From Candidatus Thorarchaeota archaeon (GTDB lineage: Archaea; Asgardarchaeota; Thorarchaeia; Thorarchaeales; Thorarchaeaceae): DNA of 64,000 nt. The notes beneath the pieces were generated by a model, which saw only the letters and a program-made list of their open reading frames with translations, searched no databases and had not been told where the DNA came from. Numbering within the stretch: position 1 is the first letter of the stretch; every line of letters begins with the position of its first letter. The position numbers were made by a program, and so were the translations under genes. This document shows positions 40,175 to 49,715 of the stretch, in pieces. The DNA is taken from contig JAOUFI010000005.1 in NCBI GenBank assembly GCA_029858305.1, forward strand, positions 18,508-82,507, written 5' to 3'.

Positions 40175-41293
40175 ATGAACACCGAAGAAATACTCCAACT
40201 CAAGGTTCGACTACTTACAGAGGGTGCTCGAATACCAGAAGGAGAGTGGAAGGGACGACGGGGTGGTGCTGGACCAGTAGGAGGACGCTATTTCTTCCTC
40301 CCGAATGGTCGCATTTGTGGTGTCCCTATTCGAACCGGGAAACAAGCTGATCTTTTTCGTTCAGCCAGTCTTGAGCCTACGAATAATCCAAAGGTATGGC
40401 TTTATGATGGATCAACTGAATTATCTGAGGTTCCACGACCAAAATTCTATGATATGAAGACTGCAAATGGAATACCATACAGTAGTATTGCTCTTCTCCA
40501 CGGAGAAAGAACTCTTGCTACAACAGTCTACCAAGCTTGTCGATACTGGACTCAAGGAAGTCAATGCAAATTCTGTACAATTCCTCTATCACATCGAGTA
40601 GGAGACACAGTATTAGAAAAGACTCCTGAAGATGTTGCAGAAGTTGTCCTTGCAGCACTAAATGATGACTACATCGATGATGTTCTTCTCACAACCGGGA
40701 CTCCGGATTCTCCGGACATGGGTATTGAGAAACTTATCAATACAATTACTGCTATACGGAAAGTGAGCAATATCCCTATTGCGGTGCAGTTTGAGCCTCC
40801 TGTTGCTACAAGTGTAATTAAACAAGTAGCAGAAGCTGGAGCTAATGCGGTGGGGATACATATCGAAAGCGCTGATGAACCAATTCGTGAGGAAATGTGC
40901 CCCGGAAAATATGAATATGGCTCTCTTGATTTGTATAAGCAAAGCTGGAAATTTGCTCTGAAGTATTTTGAAAAAGGCCACGTTAGCACTTTTATTCTGC
41001 ATGGTCTTGGTGAAGATGTGCAGAAGACTCTGAATCTAGCTGAAGAGTTATCGCGCATCGGTGTTATGCCTATTGTGGCTCCAGTTCGCCCTTCACAAGG
41101 GAGCCAATTAGCAGATTACATTCCTACATATGTCGGAAACTTGTCTTCCTCAGTTGCTTTCTACAAGAGTCTAGGGACTATACTCTTCAAGCACGGATTG
41201 AATCCGAAGGAAACTAAGGGTGGCTGTCACAAATGTGGCGGCTGCACACCCATTCAAGAAGCATATGACTGGGCTGCAGCACAGAAGTTATAG
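40175..41293 (+). CDS. radical SAM protein, Nit1-cluster MSMEG_0568-like, atypical CX8CX2C
   Basis: TTVYQACRYWTQGSQCKFCTIPLSHRVGDTVLEKTPEDVAEVVLAAL; C-term CHKCGGC. Confidence 0.82.
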   Translation: MNTEEILQLKVRLLTEGARIPEGEWKGRRGGAGPVGGRYFFLPNGRICGVPIRTGKQADLFRSASLEPTNNPKVWLYDGSTELSEVPRPKFYDMKTANGIPYSSIALLHGERTLATTVYQACRYWTQGSQCKFCTIPLSHRVGDTVLEKTPEDVAEVVLAALNDDYIDDVLLTTGTPDSPDMGIEKLINTITAIRKVSNIPIAVQFEPPVATSVIKQVAEAGANAVGIHIESADEPIREEMCPGKYEYGSLDLYKQSWKFALKYFEKGHVSTFILHGLGEDVQKTLNLAEELSRIGVMPIVAPVRPSQGSQLADYIPTYVGNLSSSVAFYKSLGTILFKHGLNPKETKGGCHKCGGCTPIQEAYDWAAAQKL

Positions 41294-41322
41294 CAGTGCT
41301 AAACCTCCTCTGGTTGATTAAC

Positions 41323-41814
41323 ATGTCTGATATACCTGCTGAAGAAATTCGTATCGTTGAATTCACCGAAGAAGACGCAGAAGAGATCTCAGAGTTGCTT
41401 CGTCAGGTTTGGCCTCTTGCAACTGATTATCCTGAGCATTGGAGAAAGAAACGCATGTACACTCCTGAGCAGATTATACAGGACATGAGATCTGGTTATC
41501 ATTACTTTGGGAGTCGATTGCAGGGAAAAATTGTGGGATTGTACAAGGCTATTATTACTGAAAAGGGACTCTATGGCGAACATCAAACTGTGCGTCCTGA
41601 ATGTAGAAGTTCGGGCTTGGCATCTGCGATGTATATCCAATTTGCTGAGTATGGCAGAGAGCACAAGTGCACACGAAACTACTGCAATGTACTTGTTGGT
41701 CAAGAGATTGGGGAGCGGCTAATGAAAAAATTTGGATTTACTGCATGGGGAGATCCATATGAACAAGCTGAAGGGATGTTGGTACAAATGTATGAACGTT
41801 CGCTGATAGATTGA
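41323..41814 (+). CDS. GNAT acetyltransferase
   Basis: TVRPECRSSGLASAMYIQFAEYGREHKCTRNYCNVLVGQEIGERLMKKFGF; start at internal ATG. Confidence 0.8.
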   Translation: MSDIPAEEIRIVEFTEEDAEEISELLRQVWPLATDYPEHWRKKRMYTPEQIIQDMRSGYHYFGSRLQGKIVGLYKAIITEKGLYGEHQTVRPECRSSGLASAMYIQFAEYGREHKCTRNYCNVLVGQEIGERLMKKFGFTAWGDPYEQAEGMLVQMYERSLID

Positions 41815-41887
41815 ATTTTGCGATTCCGAAAGACCTTTAGACTCCTCATTAAGTCCACTCGTCGCTCAATCAACATGAGGTGTCATT

Positions 41888-43555
41888 ATGGAAGTTTTCC
41901 CAATTCTCGTTGATGGCGAAGAAGTTGACACTGGAAAGTACAGCATCTTTCCTGATATGGAGAAGGTGACTCAAGATCCAGGCCTTGCTATAGCACTTCA
42001 GATGCAGAGTGCATCCTCATTCTCGCGTTTTGTTTTTTCAAAGATACCAAGCATGATACCAACAAGCACTCCAGAGTTGAGATTTCTGAGAGAATACCGA
42101 AAATATCATGGAGTGCCAAAGTACTCGAAGGATGAACTTGATGAAGTTGCATTTGCGAAAGTTTCTATCGCGCGCGAAGAAGACATTGAACGAGCTATAA
42201 GCGCAGGCACTAGAGACCACCAGAAATTGTTCAACCCATTCAAGATAAAGGACATGGGTGCAACCTTGGATGAACGAGCAGATGCAACATATGAAGCTGG
42301 TTTGGCACTGAAGAAAAGCTGGGAGGCTGTTCGGGACATCTCAATCAAAGAAGGAGTTCCACTTGGAACATTGAAGTGGACTTGGGAACTCTTCGAACCT
42401 TCTGCATACCGAAAGTCTGTTGATGAATGGGGACATCTACTTGATGTAATTGAGGATCCTGGTCTTGACGGGGGCAAGAATTATCGATTTAGAGAGCCTT
42501 TTGGAATTTCTTGCCTGTTTACACCCTACAATTCTCCAATTGCTTTGGGAATTCTATCTATTACATCATCGATTTTAGCTGGAAATTCGACCATACTAAA
42601 ACCTCCAAATAAAGTACCCTTGAGTACTATCCTTTTGGGCCGCATATATCTGAAAACGTTTCTTGAACGAGGATTGCCAACATCTATACTGCAACTACTA
42701 ACAGGAGCTGGAACGCACATGATGAAGCGTTTCATGGCTGATTCACGTGTTGGAGCTATTGTTTGGTATGGCGATAGTGATACTGGAATTAACCTGTGGT
42801 CCGAAGCAGTTTCCAAAAGAATCCAGATGGCTCCTGAATTAGCAGGCAGTGATGCCTGTCTTGTTTGGGGGAGTGATGTTGATTTAGAAAGAGCAGCAGA
42901 TATCATTGTTAGAGGTCGATACCTAGGTAGTGGTCAAGCTTGCATGGCAGTGAAGCGGTTACTCGTTGCAGAATCCCTTCATGACGAATTGGTTCGATTG
43001 ATTGTTGAGGAATCTGAAAAACTCAAAGTTGGTCTACCCTCAAATCCAAATGTAACCCTTCCCCCACTCGGTTTCAATTCGCTCTACCTTCTTATCGATC
43101 AAATTGAAGAAGCTCGAGCAAAAGGTGCGAAGATTGAAACTGGCGGATATCGGGTTAATTACCTTGATGAACCTGATCCTGTCGGGATCTTCTACAAACC
43201 CACTGTCTTGACAAACATAAAATTGGATATGCGACTTATGCAAGAAGAAGTGTTTGCACCAGCATTGCCTGTATATCCTGTCAAAAGTATTGACCAAGCT
43301 TTAGAGATTGCCAACAGTTCGCGGTACGGTCTCAGATCTTCAGTGATTACTGATGACATTAAGATACGTCAAAAATGGATTAAGGAAATTCAATCTGCTG
43401 GAGTAGGCATGGGTGATGATCATGTATATTTTGATCCTTACATGCCACATCTGGGGGGATACAAGGATTCTGGAATTATTGGTGGAAAATACTTTACAGA
43501 AATGCTTACTCGAATGAAGTATGTTCATGCTGGACCTGGCTCAGACTTCTTATAA
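41888..43555 (+). CDS. aldehyde dehydrogenase family protein
   Basis: LFTPYNSPIALGILSITSSILAGNSTILKPPNKVP; catalytic-like PELAGSDACLVWG and SGQACMAVKRLLV. Confidence 0.92.
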   Translation: MEVFPILVDGEEVDTGKYSIFPDMEKVTQDPGLAIALQMQSASSFSRFVFSKIPSMIPTSTPELRFLREYRKYHGVPKYSKDELDEVAFAKVSIAREEDIERAISAGTRDHQKLFNPFKIKDMGATLDERADATYEAGLALKKSWEAVRDISIKEGVPLGTLKWTWELFEPSAYRKSVDEWGHLLDVIEDPGLDGGKNYRFREPFGISCLFTPYNSPIALGILSITSSILAGNSTILKPPNKVPLSTILLGRIYLKTFLERGLPTSILQLLTGAGTHMMKRFMADSRVGAIVWYGDSDTGINLWSEAVSKRIQMAPELAGSDACLVWGSDVDLERAADIIVRGRYLGSGQACMAVKRLLVAESLHDELVRLIVEESEKLKVGLPSNPNVTLPPLGFNSLYLLIDQIEEARAKGAKIETGGYRVNYLDEPDPVGIFYKPTVLTNIKLDMRLMQEEVFAPALPVYPVKSIDQALEIANSSRYGLRSSVITDDIKIRQKWIKEIQSAGVGMGDDHVYFDPYMPHLGGYKDSGIIGGKYFTEMLTRMKYVHAGPGSDFL

Positions 43556-43556
43556 C

Positions 43557-44924
43557 ATGTATAACACCAATAAGAAGATTGAACAGCAATGGGTTTCTCA
43601 AAAGCATGGAATGAATCGAAGTATATCAGCTATAGATGATGCCGTTAATGCGCTCATTCAATTTGAAAAATCTACTACATCAATGAAGACACTACTAAGA
43701 GAATTACAGGCAACTTCCGTTGATACTTTCGTTTCTAAGATTCCCGCGCAATCTCTATCGCTAGGAGTCATTAGATTCAGGAATACAATCGATTATCTCC
43801 TCCAAAAGTCACTTGGAAAAAAGAAACTAATGGATTTGAATGTACGTGATAGAAACATCCTCCGTCTCATCCTATACGAAGCAAAATGGCTTGACGCAGG
43901 TATCGATGAAATTCTTTCTCGCCTTCCCGAAATCGAAGAAACATATGGCAATATAATAATGAGAGCTGTTGAAACAGATTTAGACGCAATTGTGAAAAAG
44001 CTAGCCACTGCCAATAGATTGAGCTTAAGATACTCTCATCCTACATTTCTGGTAAGAACTCTGTTAGATAATCTTTCATTCGAAGAAACAATTAAGCTAT
44101 TGAACGCAAATAACAAGAAACGAACATATTACCTCCGACTTAACAGACTTCTCGGAGGTGACGATTCAATCCTCAACTCTCTTGCCGGAGTAAAATTGGT
44201 TATAGATCCTGATATTCCTGGACTCTATAGAGTTTTAGATGGTATTGAAAGAGTTATCGCATCTCCATTTTTCCAAGATGGCTACATTCTAATTCAGGAT
44301 AAAGCTAGTGTTTTATCAGTCGAGGCTTTGGATACACATCCTGGTCAAACTGTATGGGATTCTTGTGCTGCTCCAGGTATGAAGACGCAATTGATTGCTG
44401 AGAAGCTTATGGGCAAAGGAAAGCTGATTGCGAGTGATGTGTATAAAGAGCGAGTAAAGGGAGCGCACAACCGATCTGCATATCTAAATGCACATCACAT
44501 TGAATGGTTGCATGCCGATTCCACAAGCCCTGTTGTCACTTCCGCGGACAAAATCCTAATCGATGCTCCATGCACCTCTACAGGAATCCTTCAAGCTTAT
44601 CCATCATTCAAGTGGCGTCTAAATAAGCAAGTCCTATTTTCATTAATGACGATTCAGAATAAACTTCTAGACGGAATTTTATCCTTATATCAAAATAAAC
44701 CTGGGACTGAAATTGTCTTCTCCACCTGCTCAATTCTCCCACATGAGGGCGAATCACAGATTGATTCAGCGCTCTCTCGGCATAACATCGAACTTCTCGA
44801 ACCAATGAATATAGGCGCACGTGGTTATCCTGGTTTCAACTGCTCCCAAAAGGTAACCAGAATGTTCCCACATATACATAATACAAGTGGTTTCTTCATT
44901 GCTAGGATGCGAATTAAGTCATGA
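43557..44924 (+). CDS. RsmB/NSUN-type RNA (cytosine-C5) methyltransferase with NusB-like N-terminus
   Basis: WDSCAAPGMKTQLIAEKLMGKGKLIASD; ILIDAPCTSTGI; VFSTCSILPHEGE; start inferred at 43557, just after ALDH stop. Confidence 0.92.
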   Translation: MYNTNKKIEQQWVSQKHGMNRSISAIDDAVNALIQFEKSTTSMKTLLRELQATSVDTFVSKIPAQSLSLGVIRFRNTIDYLLQKSLGKKKLMDLNVRDRNILRLILYEAKWLDAGIDEILSRLPEIEETYGNIIMRAVETDLDAIVKKLATANRLSLRYSHPTFLVRTLLDNLSFEETIKLLNANNKKRTYYLRLNRLLGGDDSILNSLAGVKLVIDPDIPGLYRVLDGIERVIASPFFQDGYILIQDKASVLSVEALDTHPGQTVWDSCAAPGMKTQLIAEKLMGKGKLIASDVYKERVKGAHNRSAYLNAHHIEWLHADSTSPVVTSADKILIDAPCTSTGILQAYPSFKWRLNKQVLFSLMTIQNKLLDGILSLYQNKPGTEIVFSTCSILPHEGESQIDSALSRHNIELLEPMNIGARGYPGFNCSQKVTRMFPHIHNTSGFFIARMRIKS

Positions 44925-45852
44925 TTCGCCTCTCAATAGATTCCATGACTCTTCTGGCGAACTCTCTATCATCTTTGAATGACCATGGAATCTCGAGGAA
45001 CATTTTGTTAGCACTAATCATGAGATTCTCATCACGGCTGACAAGGATCCTGAAGAGCATCTTTGTCCATATGAAACATGGATGTTCATTGAAAACTTGA
45101 CTTTTCTTTGACGTGGCTGCGATTTCAGTGAGGTACGCTATTCCCTCTTTTGGTTTTCCCAACATCAAATCTGCAAGAGCTCCCATACAGGCTAAGATTA
45201 CAGCATTCTTAACCATGCCTGATTCGATGTATGATTTTGCTCCTGTCTTGTATTCCTCAGCTTTCTTTTCATATAGTGCCCGTCCATGACTAATGATGAG
45301 GTCTCTGGTTTCATCTTTATCCGCTTTCTTGAGTGAAACCCCTCCAAGAACCGCGGCTTTAAGCTCGACCTGCACATCTGTCATTGGAGCAGAGTTGTTT
45401 AATTTTCGCATCTTCTCAACAATGTCGTTGCCAGCTACTACTAATGCTTGTTTAATGACTGGATTATTTAATGAGATGTCTTTCTTCAATATACCATTTT
45501 CATAGGCTACTCTTGCTGCTCTGAAAAAGTCATACGCCCTTTCTGTTAGATCGTTCTTGATAGCAAAATCAATGGCTTTCACATACGCCATAATTGCATT
45601 ATCTGTTTCATTGAGATTCTCAAATTGAATGGCTGCTTCGCTTATCCAAGGAAATGCATCCGTGCTATTGGTATCAATTGCATCCTGTCCGCGTGATAGA
45701 GAACTATAAGCATCAACACAAATCGTAGCAATATCTGGTACTGCGCATTTTGCAGATATTTCCATCTTTGACAGGCTAATCCCTCTCAATTTGCACATAC
45801 TTGCGCCGGTATCTTTGATACCAAACCATGTGCATTTTTCATCACCTGACAA
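44914..45852 (-). CDS. TPR-like helical protein, function unknown
   Basis: ISEAAIQFENLNETDNAIMAYVKAIDFAIKNDLTERAYDFFRAARVAYENG. Confidence 0.65.
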   Translation of the reverse strand: MSGDEKCTWFGIKDTGASMCKLRGISLSKMEISAKCAVPDIATICVDAYSSLSRGQDAIDTNSTDAFPWISEAAIQFENLNETDNAIMAYVKAIDFAIKNDLTERAYDFFRAARVAYENGILKKDISLNNPVIKQALVVAGNDIVEKMRKLNNSAPMTDVQVELKAAVLGGVSLKKADKDETRDLIISHGRALYEKKAEEYKTGAKSYIESGMVKNAVILACMGALADLMLGKPKEGIAYLTEIAATSKKSQVFNEHPCFIWTKMLFRILVSRDENLMISANKMFLEIPWSFKDDREFARRVMESIERRIMT

Positions 45853-45965
45853 CAGATACCACTCCGAGTTTCACTATCTCTTCTACCCATGAGTTAAAAA
45901 ACCAACCCTCGCTGTATCGTTACCTTTAAACCCCTAAAATTGAGGGAATTTCTGAGGTTCTCAGG

Positions 45966-46373
45966 CTGTCAGATGATGATAACGAGCTTGCAATCATTCG
46001 CCGAAAGAAGATGGCTGAAATAGTAGCTCGTGAGAAGAAGTTGCAAGAAACAAGAGAACAGAAGGAGAAGGTTAGTGAGGAGCGTGAGAAGCTTCTCAAA
46101 CGTTTTCTTGAACCTGAAGCTCTGACATATCTTGATGGCCTTAAAACACATGAACCCGCTGTTGGAAATAGAGTACAAGAAATCATCCTCTATTTGATAG
46201 TATATCGAGGATTACGTCAGATAGTAAACCAGATTGACGTCCGTTATATTGAACGCCAAATCAAAGGTGAAGGTCCCACAATAAGAGTACATCGTGATGG
46301 TGAAACTTCTGACTTTGGCGCTTATGTTCGTGAAGCAATCAAAGATAGCACAAACAATTCAAAATCTGATTAG
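45966..46373 (+). CDS. PDCD5-family DNA-binding protein, proposed CTG start
   Basis: Frame upstream of the ATG at 46011 reads (CTG)SDDDNELAIIRRKKMAEIV..., matching the family N-terminus; GAGGT 7 nt upstream of CTG. ORF track starts at 46011. Confidence 0.8.
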   Translation: MSDDDNELAIIRRKKMAEIVAREKKLQETREQKEKVSEEREKLLKRFLEPEALTYLDGLKTHEPAVGNRVQEIILYLIVYRGLRQIVNQIDVRYIERQIKGEGPTIRVHRDGETSDFGAYVREAIKDSTNNSKSD

Positions 46374-46411
46374 ACACGAGTTTGAGCACGGATTTTCCAA
46401 TCTCTAATAGA

Positions 46412-46537
46412 TTATTGGAATTCTTCGATACTACTAGTCTGTTTCCTCATGTGAAAAATGAGAGCTCCGCCTGATACAACTTGTACTATTTTTTCACGCA
46501 ATCGTTCATTAATGTCATCTGGCACAATTAGTCCCAC
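46412..46537 (-). CDS. candidate 41-aa small protein
   Basis: GTG start: VGLIVPDDINERLREKIVQVVSGGALIFHMRKQTSSIEEFQ; protein-like composition in an otherwise empty 230-bp gap. Confidence 0.35.
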   Translation of the reverse strand: MGLIVPDDINERLREKIVQVVSGGALIFHMRKQTSSIEEFQ

Positions 46538-46604
46538 GTTGGTCCGCTTCCATCGATAATTAAAGGAGTTTCGTCAAAGTGTTTCACCTCTGGAGAGTGC
46601 GCAA

Positions 46605-47357
46605 TTGAGATTATTTGATTCCCACACTCATATTGACATGAAACATTTTCAGAATGATATTGATAGAGTAATCCAGAGAGCTCGTGAAGCAGACCTTATT
46701 GGAATGGTCACTTCTTCTATTGGTTCTGGATCGTTCCGAAGAACGATTGGAATTATTAAGAAATACCCTAATTTCATCTATCACTCAGCTGGATGTTCTG
46801 TTTCACAGCTCACTGAGGATGAAACAACGAAGATTATCGAGCTAATCCAAAAATACTCAAAGGATATTGTTGCAGTTGGGGAGGTCGGTTTAGATTATCA
46901 CTGGATTAAGGACTCTCGAGGCCGAAAAGCGCAAGAACCCCTCTTTTCGAAGTTCATTGAACTTGCAATCGAGTTGAACTTGCCAATTGTCATTCATTCG
47001 AGGAAAGCTGAGGAAAGGGCCACTGAGATGCTTGAGAAACAATTCTCAGGAGATGTCTTGATGCATTGTTTCGACGGGGCACCTGAAATCGCTCGGCGTG
47101 TGGCTGATAATGGATGGTATATTACTCTCCCTTCAAACTTTGACAAGTACCGAAATAGGATTGCTTCTGCAAAAATCCTCCCCCTCGATCATATTTTGTT
47201 AGAAACAGATGGCCCTTATCTCTCACCTACTCCATTACGAAACGAACCTGCGAATATTCGGCATGGTTGTGAGGCATTAAGCAAAGTTCTCAAGCTCTCG
47301 ATGGAAGATGTTGCAAAAGCGACGACGAACAATGCAGAGCAATTCTATCGACTGTAA
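46605..47357 (+). CDS. TatD-family metal-dependent hydrolase
   Basis: LFDSHTHIDMKHFQNDI; AVGEVGLDYHW; PIVIHSRKA; LLETDGPYLSPTPLRNEPANI. Confidence 0.93.
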   Translation: MRLFDSHTHIDMKHFQNDIDRVIQRAREADLIGMVTSSIGSGSFRRTIGIIKKYPNFIYHSAGCSVSQLTEDETTKIIELIQKYSKDIVAVGEVGLDYHWIKDSRGRKAQEPLFSKFIELAIELNLPIVIHSRKAEERATEMLEKQFSGDVLMHCFDGAPEIARRVADNGWYITLPSNFDKYRNRIASAKILPLDHILLETDGPYLSPTPLRNEPANIRHGCEALSKVLKLSMEDVAKATTNNAEQFYRL

Positions 47358-47397
47358 CCGATAGTACCAAATGTATCCGTGTGAATTGTCCTTTATG

Positions 47398-48186
47398 TAC
47401 CAACGTAGATATTTGGAACTGCACAGTGACATGCTCAAGTCTCCGGTAGCTCTTGTGGGTCTGCCTGGGATAGCTAATGTTGGGAGAATTGCTATAGAAA
47501 CACTAACACAAGTTCTCGATGCAGAGCACATGATGGATTTTTTCAGTCAAGATTTTCCCCCTCGTGTTTTTGTGCAGAAAGGAATAAGCACGGTTCCGAA
47601 ATCCACTATCCATTTCTATAGGTCTGCGCCTGATGAGCTTCATGACTTACTTCTTCTAAGTGCAGACTATCAACCATCAACAAGTAGTGGAGTATATGAA
47701 TATGCAGATTTTGTTGCTGGTGAATTCAGCGCCTTAGGTGTGAGAGAGATGTATGCTCTCGCAGCTTACGAGCAAAGCTACGAAGAGTATTTTAGTTCAT
47801 ATCCAGAACCCTCCCGAATCTATGTGTCCGCAAGTTCTGAAGAACTACTAGCGAAATTATCAGCGTTGAGTAATATCACTGTCACACAGGAAGGATCAAT
47901 TGTTGGTGCAAATGGTGTAATCCCATTTTGGGCTGCCACTTTGTACAATATGGATGGGGCTTGTCTTCTTGGAGAAACACTTGGTGTAATTAAAACGGAT
48001 TACCGAGCCGCAAAAGCTGTTCTTGAGAAAATAGTTGATATTCTTGGGATAAAAGCTAGTTTTGATGATATGGATATAGAGATTTCAAAGGTAATCCAAC
48101 TCATAGAGTGGGCAAAGCAGGAAATAATGCAGAAAAAAGAGCCCTCTGAAGACGATAGTAGTCCTTCTGATTTATACATTGGATAA
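47398..48186 (+). CDS. PAC2-family (proteasome assembly chaperone-like) protein
   Basis: SPVALVGLPGIANVGRIAIETLTQVLDAEHMMDFFSQDFPPRVFVQKG; GANGVIPFWAATLYNMDGACLLGET. Confidence 0.88.
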   Translation, partial: YQRRYLELHSDMLKSPVALVGLPGIANVGRIAIETLTQVLDAEHMMDFFSQDFPPRVFVQKGISTVPKSTIHFYRSAPDELHDLLLLSADYQPSTSSGVYEYADFVAGEFSALGVREMYALAAYEQSYEEYFSSYPEPSRIYVSASSEELLAKLSALSNITVTQEGSIVGANGVIPFWAATLYNMDGACLLGETLGVIKTDYRAAKAVLEKIVDILGIKASFDDMDIEISKVIQLIEWAKQEIMQKKEPSEDDSSPSDLYIG

Positions 48187-48187
48187 A

Positions 48188-48403
48188 TTATTCAACAAGC
48201 TCAGGATGAAGAATATCTGTTATCCATGCTTGGCTATCAAGATTAATGTAAAAATAATGGTCTTCATGTTTCACCTTCACTGTGTATGGAAACCTGCTCG
48301 CTTTTTTTAGTACACCCGGGGGCACCCTAAGTACAGTTCTTTTTTGACAGACAGGACATTTCGCATACCTCTCAAACATAATAATCCCTCTGGATGTTCT
48401 CAT
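48188..48403 (-). CDS. small CPxC zinc-binding-like protein
   Basis: MFERYAKCPVCQKRTVLRVPPGVLKKASRFPYTVKVKHEDHYFYINLD; ATGA overlap with upstream gene. Confidence 0.65.
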   Translation of the reverse strand: MRTSRGIIMFERYAKCPVCQKRTVLRVPPGVLKKASRFPYTVKVKHEDHYFYINLDSQAWITDILHPELVE

Positions 48404-48804
48404 TGAATCTTTGAATCTTTACTTAAAATCAGTATTGTGTTATTCGGTTCAGGCTCTTCAAGTGCATTAGTAAACGCTTTAATTATTTCATCTGATGTTC
48501 TCTGAGCAAGTTCCCTGGAATCCGTGGCAACTATTCTCAGATTCTCATAAACGCCTGACTCAGCCAACACTCTGAATTCGGACTTGCCATTTTTGACATT
48601 TAGGATTAAGAAGTTGCTAAAATCCTTGAACTCGCCCTTTGGTCCTCGGAGCTTTCCTGATATCTTCTCGACTCTATTACTTTCAATAACACTCTTCAAT
48701 AAGTATGCTCGAATAACTTGATTTCCCACTTTTCGGCGGATATCAATGAATTCGTCAACAGTCGAGTCTTCTTTGACTAGTTTCCACCTATCTCCTGATA
48801 TCAT
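48400..48804 (-). CDS. hypothetical protein
   Basis: 134 aa, coupled to 48188..48403. Confidence 0.65.
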   Translation of the reverse strand: MISGDRWKLVKEDSTVDEFIDIRRKVGNQVIRAYLLKSVIESNRVEKISGKLRGPKGEFKDFSNFLILNVKNGKSEFRVLAESGVYENLRIVATDSRELAQRTSDEIIKAFTNALEEPEPNNTILILSKDSKIQ

Positions 48805-48945
48805 CTAACACCACTATTTCACAATCAAGAGCAAATATAGGGATTGTCTGGGCGTATTGGATTGCATCATAAAGCTGCGGAATAACCTTATTTATTAGCG
48901 CGCAATCCATTTTCATTCAGAAGGATTAAGGATGCACTGGTTGCC

Positions 48946-49653
48946 ATGATTCAAACAATAGATATGATCATTCGAGAGGTTCATGCTGGTCTATGGTTTC
49001 TCGTAGTCGGCTATTACTTCTTCATCTTCATCTTCCTACTTTTCTTCAGATGGAGAAACACAAGGAATCCATTCCAGTTTGCCATGGCTCTATTCTTCCT
49101 TCTATTGGCCATAGGCCGGTGTTTCTACTTCGTTGGCGATTTTTATGCCGATCCCCGCAGCCTATCAGGAACTCTTACGCCCTTTCTAGGTGTTTCTGAT
49201 TTCTGGTTAATGGCAGGTTCCTTTATCCAATGGATGGCATTGGCAACACTATCCGCTACAGCTGGTTTCATGATAATTGGCAAGAGATGGGCTGAGATAG
49301 CATTTGCAGTGCCTGCAGTTCTAATTGGTATCATACTCGGCTTTGTGCCTCTTGATGCGACAACTAGGGGATTACTCTCTGGCGGTGCGGGAGCAATCTA
49401 TGCACTATTCATTCCGCTGCTATTCTGGTATTTGGCATGGCAATCTGGTGGAAAACTACGTCGGTCCAATATTCTATTGGGTTTAGGCTTCTTTATACTC
49501 TTCGCAGGCAGAGTGATTCATGCAATAAGGTACCCGATGGCTGACACTATGTTTAGTGGTTCTGTTGCGATTCCAGGCGTAATTGCTCCTGGTCTAATTG
49601 TTATCGGATTGATATTGATAGCTACAGGAAATGAATGGGGCCAAACAGGGTAA
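48946..49653 (+). CDS. multi-pass (about 7 TM) membrane protein
   Basis: repeated hydrophobic segments across 235 aa. Confidence 0.75.
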   Translation: MIQTIDMIIREVHAGLWFLVVGYYFFIFIFLLFFRWRNTRNPFQFAMALFFLLLAIGRCFYFVGDFYADPRSLSGTLTPFLGVSDFWLMAGSFIQWMALATLSATAGFMIIGKRWAEIAFAVPAVLIGIILGFVPLDATTRGLLSGGAGAIYALFIPLLFWYLAWQSGGKLRRSNILLGLGFFILFAGRVIHAIRYPMADTMFSGSVAIPGVIAPGLIVIGLILIATGNEWGQTG

Positions 49654-49715
49654 TCACAAGATGGAACAAGCAGGTGGAATTTTTCATCTGGAATATATGT
49701 GATTATAGAATTAGC

